DNA from: an uncultured Verrucomicrobiota bacterium
GTDB taxonomy: Bacteria; Verrucomicrobiota; Verrucomicrobiia; Methylacidiphilales; UBA1321
Reading direction: 5' to 3'
Length of the DNA stretch: 42,818 bases
Assembly (NCBI GenBank): GCA_903863295.1
Contig: CAIPBM010000036.1
Location: 1 to 42,818 of the forward strand
Part shown: piece after piece, positions 33,160-42,818 of the stretch
Layout of the letters: each line of letters opens with the position of its first letter
Position numbering within the stretch: the stretch's first letter is position 1
The notes under the pieces: model-generated
The model's input: only the letters and a program-made list of their open reading frames with translations
Told to the model about the DNA's origin: nothing
Database searches by the model: none
Made by a program: the position numbers and the translations under genes

Positions 33160-33945
33160 CTATTCCTTTTCCACGACAAAAGCGAGATGACCAAAAGTCA
33201 GCTTGTCCCCGGCATTGATGTAACCTTCCCGCAGCACAATGCCATTGACCTTCGTCCCGTTCGTCGTGTCGAGATCCTTCACGTGAAGCCCGCGATTGGT
33301 CAATTGCACGAGACAGTGCTGGCGGGAAATGGAGGGATGCGAGATCGGGATATCGCAGGCGCTGTTACGGCCGATCAGGTTGCTGACCTGGGTAAGCTTG
33401 TAGCGTTGATCGGGATAATCGACCGACACCAGAGAAAATTTATACTTATTGAGCAGGGCCTCATCCTGCGCCGCCCGGACTTCGGCACTGGGCGTAAAGG
33501 TGGTGGTGGCGGTATTATCAAACTGTTTGTTTTTGGCCGGGGCCGGTGAGGGGGAGGAGGTCAAGGGGCCCGTCGATTTCCCCTTGGATGCGATCGAAAT
33601 CACCGGGCGGCTGGCGGTCAGGGCAGGCGCGAGAGGCTGCTTTTCTTCTGCTCTGGGGTTGGGTAACAATCCTGTGACATCAAGCTTCAAAGGCTGCACG
33701 GGAGGCGTAGGAGGAGCCGCATCGGGTTCCCAGAAATAGCGGGCTTCTTTCCAGCCCAAAACCTGTTTAACAATCGGTTCCCCCTCCGTTTTGCCTTTGA
33801 CCGCAGCAATGACAACTCCACTCTTAAAAAAGAGGTTGGCCGACTCCTTGGGAGCGAAGGCATGGAAGCATCCGGTCAACTTTCGCTGGGTTATGCGATC
33901 CAAGATTTCTTCCACACTAAAAAGTTGCAGGATAGAGGAGTCCAT
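33160..33945 (-). CDS. FHA domain protein with N-terminal DUF4388-like domain
   Basis: This 261-residue protein has two domains. Residues 1-75 (LFSVEEILDRITQRKLTGCF, then LFFKSGVVIAAVKGKTEGEP) match the DUF4388/PATAN pattern found in bacterial signalling proteins. A proline/serine-rich linker (about 75-165) follows. The C-terminal FHA domain has IGRNSACDIPISHPSISRQH (the phosphothreonine-binding Arg, Ser and His) and DTTNGTKVNG. It should therefore read threonine phosphorylation by a Ser/Thr kinase, none of which is in the window. It is divergent from tRNA-Thr. Confidence 0.88.
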   Translation of the reverse strand: MDSSILQLFSVEEILDRITQRKLTGCFHAFAPKESANLFFKSGVVIAAVKGKTEGEPIVKQVLGWKEARYFWEPDAAPPTPPVQPLKLDVTGLLPNPRAEEKQPLAPALTASRPVISIASKGKSTGPLTSSPSPAPAKNKQFDNTATTTFTPSAEVRAAQDEALLNKYKFSLVSVDYPDQRYKLTQVSNLIGRNSACDIPISHPSISRQHCLVQLTNRGLHVKDLDTTNGTKVNGIVLREGYINAGDKLTFGHLAFVVEKE

Positions 33946-34260
33946 CTCCTGTAGGATACAACTCTGTTAGGAAATAAACAAGCTTGTAAGTCATTGATCA
34001 GAGAAGATATACAGGACATCTCCTCAAGGGAGGCGAAAGAATTTGACCCGTAAAAGAGGCGCACAATATTTTTTAAAAAAACTTTTGACATTCCCTGACG
34101 CTTGGCGCACGATGAAGCAAGATCGAGGCCACTCCTGAATTTAGGGCGCAAGTTTTAAATTCGGGCGTGGACTTTTTGCCTTTATTGCTAGGACGGGGAC
34201 AGTTTGCAGGATAAGGGCCGGGTAGGCTTCACGGCCACTTGCTCGGTGATTCGGTCAAGT
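33946..34260. other. Divergent regulatory gap between FHA gene and tRNA-Thr
   Basis: These 315 bp carry no gene. They are AT-rich in the middle (TTTTTTAAAAAAAC near 34071-34084). Just downstream is a TTGACA at 34085, a candidate -35 element for the tRNA-Thr/tuf transcript, though the -10 at 17 bp spacing (CACGAT) is poor. A small inverted repeat, GAATTTA with TAAATTC and a 12-nt loop, is at about 34137-34162. The leader from there to the tRNA is GC-rich. Confidence 0.45.
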
Positions 34261-34333
34261 GCCCATGTAGCTCAGTCGGTAGAGCACATCCTTGGTAAGG
34301 ATGAGGTCACCGGTTCAAACCCGGTCATGGGCT
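34261..34333 (+). tRNA. tRNA-Thr (GGT anticodon)
   Basis: The 73-nt cloverleaf has a perfect 7-bp acceptor stem (GCCCATG / CATGGGC), a D arm GCTCAGTCGGTAGAGC, an anticodon arm CATCC-TTGGTAA-GGATG with anticodon GGT, and a T arm ACCGG-TTCAAAC-CCGGT. The CCA end is not encoded. It heads the tuf-rpoB block, as thrT does before tufB in E. coli. Confidence 0.95.
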
Positions 34334-34469
34334 TGCCCCCTTTACCGGCGGCTGGAGGCGGAAAGAACGCGATCAGGAGAAGAAGAATTTAACCACGACG
34401 GGCTGACTAAGCACTGCGCAGGCAGGGTGAAGATGGCCGATACAGACACAAACCTCAGGAACAAAGAAC

Positions 34470-35654
<1,185 letters not shown>

Positions 35655-35673
35655 TCACAGAAAGAATTGCGCT

Positions 35674-35724
35674 AAACCGTCGGATCTCGGAGGGCCTTGG
35701 TGGTCTCCGGAGGCCCGGCGGTTT
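35674..35724 (+). promoter_or_regulatory. Stem-loop between tuf and tRNA-Trp
   Basis: AAACCG and CGGTTT form the base of a hairpin that also contains GGGCCT / AGGCCC and CTCGGAG / CTCCGGAG pairings. No T-run follows, so it is unlikely to be a full terminator. It could be a processing site or partial terminator that separates abundant tuf mRNA from the downstream genes. Confidence 0.5.
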
Positions 35725-35766
35725 CGGCGTCAAAATAACAAAAGAAAAATTTGTATCCAGTCAGTG

Positions 35767-35839
35767 AGGTCAGTAGCTCAATTGGTAGAGTAGCGGTCTC
35801 CAAAACCGTTGGTTGTGGGTTCGAGTCCCTCCTGGCCTG
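35767..35839 (+). tRNA. tRNA-Trp (CCA anticodon)
   Basis: The 73-nt cloverleaf has acceptor AGGTCAG / CTGGCCT, a D arm GCTCAATTGGTAGAGT, an anticodon arm GCGGT-CTCCAAA-ACCGT with anticodon CCA, and a T arm GTGGG-TTCGAGT-CCCTC. The second pair of the T stem is a T-T mismatch. CCA is not encoded. It lies between tuf and secE, as trpT-type tRNAs do in several phyla. Confidence 0.94.
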
Positions 35840-35865
35840 GATTCTTTAAGGAAAGCACGAGTAAA

Positions 35866-36156
35866 ATGAGTCTCTGGAATATTTTCGCGATCGGATTGGG
35901 AGTGGCCTTGGTAGCACTGCTATTGCGGTATCGCGTCCAGGTCCTCAAGTTCACGTCCGAGGTCAAGGTTGAGCTCGAAAAATGTAGCTGGCCATGGGAC
36001 CCCAACCAGACCGGTTTCAAGAAGTACAAGGAACTCATCGAGTCCACCGTGGTCGTCATCATTTCCGTCGTCCTTCTGGCCGGTTATGTCACGACGTGGG
36101 ACTTCCTCCTCGCTCATGTGGTCGGAGCGCTCACCGGCACCGCGATCACAAAATAA
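35866..36156 (+). CDS. secE: Preprotein translocase subunit SecE
   Basis: SecE clamps SecY in the protein-conducting channel. From ATG 35866 there are 96 residues. An N-terminal hydrophobic stretch (IFAIGLGVALVALLL) is followed by the conserved amphipathic part (EVKVELEKCSWPW, then YKELIESTVVVIISVVLLAG), which is the essential C-terminal TM. The earlier open frame overlaps the tRNA and is not coding. It ends 3 nt before nusG. Confidence 0.93.
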   Translation: MSLWNIFAIGLGVALVALLLRYRVQVLKFTSEVKVELEKCSWPWDPNQTGFKKYKELIESTVVVIISVVLLAGYVTTWDFLLAHVVGALTGTAITK

Positions 36157-36159
36157 TTT

Positions 36160-36762
36160 ATGTCCGAAGTCACTGAAATCACCTCCGAGACCGAGACGAC
36201 CCCGTCACCCGATTTGCCACCCCAGTGGTATGCACTCCATGTCCTTTCCGGGCAGGAGAAAAAGGTGAAGGAAAGCCTCGAGCGCCGCGCCAAAACCGAA
36301 GAGATGGGCGACCTCATTCGCGAAGTTGTCATCCCGACGGAGCGCGTCTCCGAAGTGAAGCGTGGCAAGAAAATCGAGTCCGAGCGCAAACTGCATCCGG
36401 GCTACGTCTACATCAACATGTTCCTGCGCGACGAGGAAAAGAAGCTCGTGGAGCGCACCTGGTATTTTGTCCGTGAAACCAACGGCGTCATCGGCTTTGC
36501 CGACGGCGATAATCCCCAGCCCATCCGCGCCAGCGAAGTTGAGACCATGCTCGGCCAGATGCGCGAGCGCGAGGAAAAGGTTCTCCCCAAGATCGCCTTC
36601 AACGTGGGCGACAAGGTCAAGGTCGGCGACGGTCCGTTCCAGAATCAGGAAGGGCTCATCGAGGGCGTCGACATGGAACGCGGCAAGCTCAAGGTTTCCG
36701 TCAACATGTTCGGTCGTTCCACCTCGCTCGAACTCGAATACTGGCAGGTAGACAAAACATAA
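36160..36762 (+). CDS. nusG: Transcription termination/antitermination factor NusG
   Basis: This 200-residue protein has an N-terminal NGN domain beginning WYALHVLSGQEKKVKESLE, with the RNA polymerase-binding PGYVYINMFL and a short acidic leader in front. A C-terminal KOW domain follows (FNVGDKVKVGDGPFQNQEG through VSVNMFGR). NusG couples RNA polymerase to Rho or the ribosome. It follows secE after 3 nt, the usual secE-nusG pair. The rplK gap downstream holds a dispersed repeat. Confidence 0.97.
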   Translation: MSEVTEITSETETTPSPDLPPQWYALHVLSGQEKKVKESLERRAKTEEMGDLIREVVIPTERVSEVKRGKKIESERKLHPGYVYINMFLRDEEKKLVERTWYFVRETNGVIGFADGDNPQPIRASEVETMLGQMREREEKVLPKIAFNVGDKVKVGDGPFQNQEGLIEGVDMERGKLKVSVNMFGRSTSLELEYWQVDKT

Positions 36763-36771
36763 AACAATTTA

Positions 36772-36846
36772 GACAGGATTAACAAGATTTACATGATTTC
36801 CCTATAGTTGATTTCAACTAATCCCGTTAATCATGTTAATCCTGTC
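36772..36846. repeat. GACAGGATTAAC imperfect inverted repeat between nusG and rplK
   Basis: A left arm at 36772-36798 (GACAGGATTAACAAGATT...) and a right arm at 36820-36846 are imperfect 27-bp reverse complements, with a 21-bp spacer. The arms are themselves quasi-repetitive (GGATTAAC/GATTTAC units). It interrupts the otherwise tight ribosomal operon and would form a hairpin in the nusG-rplK transcript. Confidence 0.8.
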
Positions 36847-36869
36847 CAAAAAAAATTAAGAAAAAGATT

Positions 36870-37295
36870 ATGGCAAAAGAAGTCACAGGCATCATCCGTT
36901 TGCAGATTCCCGCCGGACAGGCGAATCCTGCACCTCCCGTCGGTCCCGCGCTCGGTCAACAGGGCGTCAACATCATGGCGTTCTGCAAGGAATTCAACGC
37001 GGCCACCCAAAAGGACGCGGGCAATATTCTTCCGGTCGTCATCACCGTTTACAAGGACAAGACTTTCTCCTTCATCACCAAGTCGCCCCCGGCGGCTGTG
37101 CTCCTGAAGAAGGCGGCCAATATCGCCAGCGGCTCCAAGGAGCCGAACCGGACCAAGGTCGGCAAGGTGACCAAGAAGCAGGTCATGGACATCGTCAAGA
37201 TCAAGCGCAAGGACCTCAACGCCAAGAGCGATGAAGCGGCATTCCGCGTCATCGCCGGAACGGCGCGCCAGGCGGGCATTGAGATCGTCGACTAA
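36870..37295 (+). CDS. rplK: 50S ribosomal protein L11
   Basis: This 141-residue protein begins with the typical [36 protein letters not shown]. The proline-rich N-terminal domain and the RNA-binding C-terminal domain ([17 protein letters not shown]) are complete. L11 forms the GTPase-associated region of the ribosome with L10/L12. It is followed by rplA. Confidence 0.97.
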   Translation: MAKEVTGIIRLQIPAGQANPAPPVGPALGQQGVNIMAFCKEFNAATQKDAGNILPVVITVYKDKTFSFITKSPPAAVLLKKAANIASGSKEPNRTKVGKVTKKQVMDIVKIKRKDLNAKSDEAAFRVIAGTARQAGIEIVD

Positions 37296-37324
37296 ACTAG
37301 AAATTTCCAGAGCAAAACCAAACC

Positions 37325-37356
37325 CGGTGGGAGGGCGCAAGTCCGCTAGAAACCAC
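37325..37356 (+). promoter_or_regulatory. Candidate L1 regulatory hairpin in rplK-rplA spacer
   Basis: The 75-nt spacer contains a hairpin closed by GGTGG (37326-37330) and CCAC (37353-37356). An inner stem, GGGC / GTCC, carries a GCAA (GNRA) tetraloop, and an asymmetric internal loop (GAG and CGCTAGAAA) separates the two stems. Ribosomal protein L1 represses its own mRNA in many bacteria by binding a mimic of its rRNA site, and this spacer is a plausible target. The assignment rests on shape and position only. Confidence 0.4.
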
Positions 37357-37370
37357 AAGAAAACAAAAAA

Positions 37371-38072
37371 ATGGCAATCAAACGCAGCAAACGATACGAA
37401 GCCGCCGCCAAATTGGTGGACCGCAGCAAGACCTACTCATGGACTGAAGCGGTGAAGCTTCTCAAGACCGTCCCGGCCACCAAGGCCGACCAGACCGTCG
37501 ACCTCGCCTTCAAATTGGGCGTCGACCCGAAACAGAGCGACCAGATGGTGCGTGGCACCGTCGCGCTTCCCGCCGGTTCGGGCAAGAACGTCCGCGTTCT
37601 CGTCTTCGCCAAGGGCGCTGCCGCTGAAGCCGCCAAGGCCGCTGGTGCCGAGTTTGTCGGTTATGAAGACTTGATCAAGAAGGTCACGGAAGGCTTCCAG
37701 GACTTCGACGTCGCCGTGGCGACTCCCGAAGCGATGGCGGAAGTCCGCAAGCTGGGCCGCGTGCTCGGGCCTCGTGGTTTGATGCCGAATCCCAAGACGG
37801 GAACGGTCACGGACGACACCGCCAAGGCAGTCAAGGAATGCAAGGCCGGTCGCGTTGAGTTCAAGCTCGACAAGGCCGCCAACCTTCACGTGCCCTGCGG
37901 CAAGTTCTCCTTCGCGACCGAAGACATCGAAAAGAATGGCCGTGCGGTCATCGAAGCCATCGTTCGCAGCCGTCCCCCGGCGGCGAAGGGCCGGTTCATC
38001 GAGTCGGTGACGCTTTCGTCCACCTACTCCCCCGGCATCCGCGTCGACATCACCCCGTTCCTCTCCGCCTAA
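37371..38072 (+). CDS. rplA: 50S ribosomal protein L1
   Basis: This 233-residue protein has the family start KRYEAAAKLVDRSKTYSWTEA. The signature LGRVLGPRGLMPNPKTGTVT is present, as is the C-terminal SSTYSPGIRVDI. L1 forms the stalk at the E site and is usually also a translational repressor of its operon. rplJ starts 12 nt after its stop, so there is no room for a separate L10 leader there. Confidence 0.97.
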   Translation: MAIKRSKRYEAAAKLVDRSKTYSWTEAVKLLKTVPATKADQTVDLAFKLGVDPKQSDQMVRGTVALPAGSGKNVRVLVFAKGAAAEAAKAAGAEFVGYEDLIKKVTEGFQDFDVAVATPEAMAEVRKLGRVLGPRGLMPNPKTGTVTDDTAKAVKECKAGRVEFKLDKAANLHVPCGKFSFATEDIEKNGRAVIEAIVRSRPPAAKGRFIESVTLSSTYSPGIRVDITPFLSA

Positions 38073-38084
38073 CCCCTTACTCCC

Positions 38085-38609
38085 ATGCGCCCAGAGAAAA
38101 ATTTAATCATCAGTGAGATCAAGTCGCGCGTCGATAAGACGCCCTATGTTCTCCTCACCGACTACACCGGCATGCAGGTGCCGCAGTTCAACGAGCTGCG
38201 TAACCGCCTGAGCGGAGCCAACGCGGAACTCCGCGTGGTCAAGAACACCCTGTTGCGCCGTGCGCTCAAGGATTCCAATCTTCCCGATCTGGAATCTTAC
38301 CTGCACGGCCAGTCGGCGGTCGTCCTTGGCGATTCCGATGTCAGCGCAGCGGCGAAGATCATCAAGAACTTCACTGCGGAATTCCAGAAGCCGAAGCTTA
38401 AGGTCGGTATCCTCGACAAGGCTGTCCTCGACGTCGCCGGTATCCTGGCACTCGCTGACCTGCCTTCGAAGCCCGTCCTCCAGGCCAAGCTCCTCGGTTT
38501 GCTTCAGGCTCCTGCTTCCACGTTGGTCCGCCTCATCAACACCCCGGCCTCGCAAGTCGCCCAGGTGCTCAAGGCCTACAGCGAAAAAGGAGAACAGCCA
38601 GCGGCATAA
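38085..38609 (+). CDS. rplJ: 50S ribosomal protein L10
   Basis: This 174-residue protein has the N-terminal RNA-binding domain (EIKSRVDKTPYVLLTDYTGM, FNELRNRLSGANAELRVVKNTLLRRAL). The C-terminal helix (LINTPASQVAQVLKAYSEK) binds L7/L12 dimers. It forms the base of the ribosomal stalk. It follows rplA by 12 nt and is separated from rplL by an unusually long 138-nt spacer. Confidence 0.96.
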   Translation: MRPEKNLIISEIKSRVDKTPYVLLTDYTGMQVPQFNELRNRLSGANAELRVVKNTLLRRALKDSNLPDLESYLHGQSAVVLGDSDVSAAAKIIKNFTAEFQKPKLKVGILDKAVLDVAGILALADLPSKPVLQAKLLGLLQAPASTLVRLINTPASQVAQVLKAYSEKGEQPAA

Positions 38610-38616
38610 CAAACAA

Positions 38617-38689
38617 TTTGATCCCGCTTTCGGGCGGGATTAAAGGGCAAAAAAAAGGATAGCCCATCTAGCTCCGGAGCCCTTCGGAG
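38617..38689 (+). promoter_or_regulatory. Hairpins in the rplJ-rplL spacer
   Basis: The first hairpin has an 11-bp stem (38617-38627 with 38634-38644; core ATCCCGC / GCGGGAT) and a TTTCGG loop. It is followed by an A-run, not a T-run. The second is CTCCG / CGGAG (38672-38689). They lie between rplJ and rplL, where extra L12 synthesis is needed. Processing, stabilisation or translational insulation is plausible; a terminator is unlikely. Confidence 0.5.
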
Positions 38690-38747
38690 TTAATTGCAGC
38701 GCGGGTGCGCGGCACTAGGTGGACTCAGACAAAAAATAGACTATATT

Positions 38748-39134
38748 ATGGCAAACTTAGAAACATTGGTAAATGACATCAGCGGGTTGACTCTGCTGGA
38801 AACCTCCGAATTGGTGAAGCTTCTCGAGACGAAGCTCGGCGTCAGCGCAGCGGCTCCGGTCGCAGCGGCGGCAGCCCCGGCGGCAGGTGGCGGAGCAGCA
38901 GCTCCCGCAGCAGAAGCAAAGACCTCGTTTGACATCATCCTCAAGGAAGTCGGCGCGAACAAGATCGGCGTCATCAAGGAAGTCCGTGCGGCAGTCGCCG
39001 GCCTCGGCCTGGCGGAAGCCAAGGCCCTCGTTGAAGGCGCACCCAAGACGGTCCGCGAAGGCGCGACCAAGGAAGAAGCCGAAGACATCAAGAAGAAGCT
39101 TGAAGCGGCTGGCGCCAAGGTTGAGATCAAGTAA
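38748..39134 (+). CDS. rplL: 50S ribosomal protein L7/L12
   Basis: From ATG 38748 the protein has 128 residues. It has an N-terminal dimerisation domain ([25 protein letters not shown]), an Ala/Gly-rich hinge (about 43-60), and a C-terminal factor-binding domain. That domain contains [39 protein letters not shown] and the ending [13 protein letters not shown]. Several copies per ribosome recruit translation factors. Confidence 0.97.
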   Translation: MANLETLVNDISGLTLLETSELVKLLETKLGVSAAAPVAAAAAPAAGGGAAAPAAEAKTSFDIILKEVGANKIGVIKEVRAAVAGLGLAEAKALVEGAPKTVREGATKEEAEDIKKKLEAAGAKVEIK

Positions 39135-39155
39135 GCGCGAAAGTTTAGCAAAGGT

Positions 39156-39185
39156 GCTGCCCATCGCGGTCCGGCGATGGGCAGC
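39156..39185 (+). promoter_or_regulatory. Perfect 12-bp hairpin between rplL and rpoB
   Basis: GCTGCCCATCGC (39156-39167) and GCGATGGGCAGC (39174-39185) form a perfect stem with a 6-nt loop. No U-tract follows. In E. coli the rplL-rpoB gap holds an attenuator and an RNase III site that set the ratio of ribosomal protein to polymerase synthesis. This hairpin is in the equivalent place and may do the same. Confidence 0.7.
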
Positions 39186-39252
39186 TGCCTGAAAAGACAG
39201 GGACGGTTCCGGCCATTCACAGACTAGTTCAGCAAGGAAAGGCAGATTATCC

Positions 39253-42818
<3,566 letters not shown>

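Noticed and set aside
36772-36846. Intrinsic terminator after nusG
   Set aside because: The stem is imperfect and AT-rich with no T-run on the plus strand, and rplK follows in a conserved operon.

Overview
The window is about 43 kb of a GC-rich bacterial chromosome, dominated by housekeeping genes. I read it as probably Verrucomicrobiota, or a close relative within the PVC group. The reasons are an adjacent DUF1800/DUF1501 gene pair, gaps full of short palindromic dispersed repeats, a GH88/KDG sugar-acid catabolic operon, and an E. coli-like tRNA-Thr/tuf/tRNA-Trp/secE/nusG/rplKAJL/rpoB block. The phylum call is inference; there is no 16S gene here.

Layout. 1-544 holds no convincing intact gene, only a possible remnant and a dispersed repeat. 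545-3356 (minus) is the DUF1800-DUF1501 pair, the latter with a Tat signal. 3506-5221 (plus) is malQ. 5234-9733 (minus) holds a small membrane protein, rnr, panB and a CAP-domain secreted protein; 9771-11567 is a large TPR protein. 11693-13813 (minus) has plsY-gpsA, overlapping by 4 bases, followed by a truncated GT61 glycosyltransferase. 13873-15676 (minus) holds a polytopic GT87-like protein and a small membrane protein. 15801-18922 (plus) is thrS-infC-rpmI-rplT, with a ThrRS lacking its TGS domain and an infC whose only plausible starts are AUC codons. folK follows; hisS, an HU/IHF-like gene and argA are on the minus strand, with a small PQQ-repeat ORF between the last two. 23587-28032 (plus) is an RND efflux adaptor and pump pair, followed by an RNase H-like exonuclease gene.

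28803-33023 (minus) is a four-gene uronate operon: kdgK, eda, an SDR dehydrogenase and a GH88 unsaturated glucuronyl hydrolase. Together these would release an unsaturated uronate, reduce it towards 2-keto-3-deoxygluconate (KDG), phosphorylate it and cleave it to pyruvate and glyceraldehyde-3-phosphate. A sigma70-like promoter with a perfect 12-bp palindrome over its -10 box precedes kdgK. An FHA/DUF4388 protein separates this from the plus-strand translation/transcription block, which runs from tRNA-Thr at 34261 to rpoB, cut by the window end.

The most unusual content is non-coding. At least seven families of short inverted or direct repeats occupy the gaps, including every gap of the uronate operon and both convergent gene junctions that are longer than 100 bp. 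Other points of interest are the infC start, the TGS-less ThrRS with an insertion, a compact GpsA, and hairpins in the spacers of the tuf-rpoB block.
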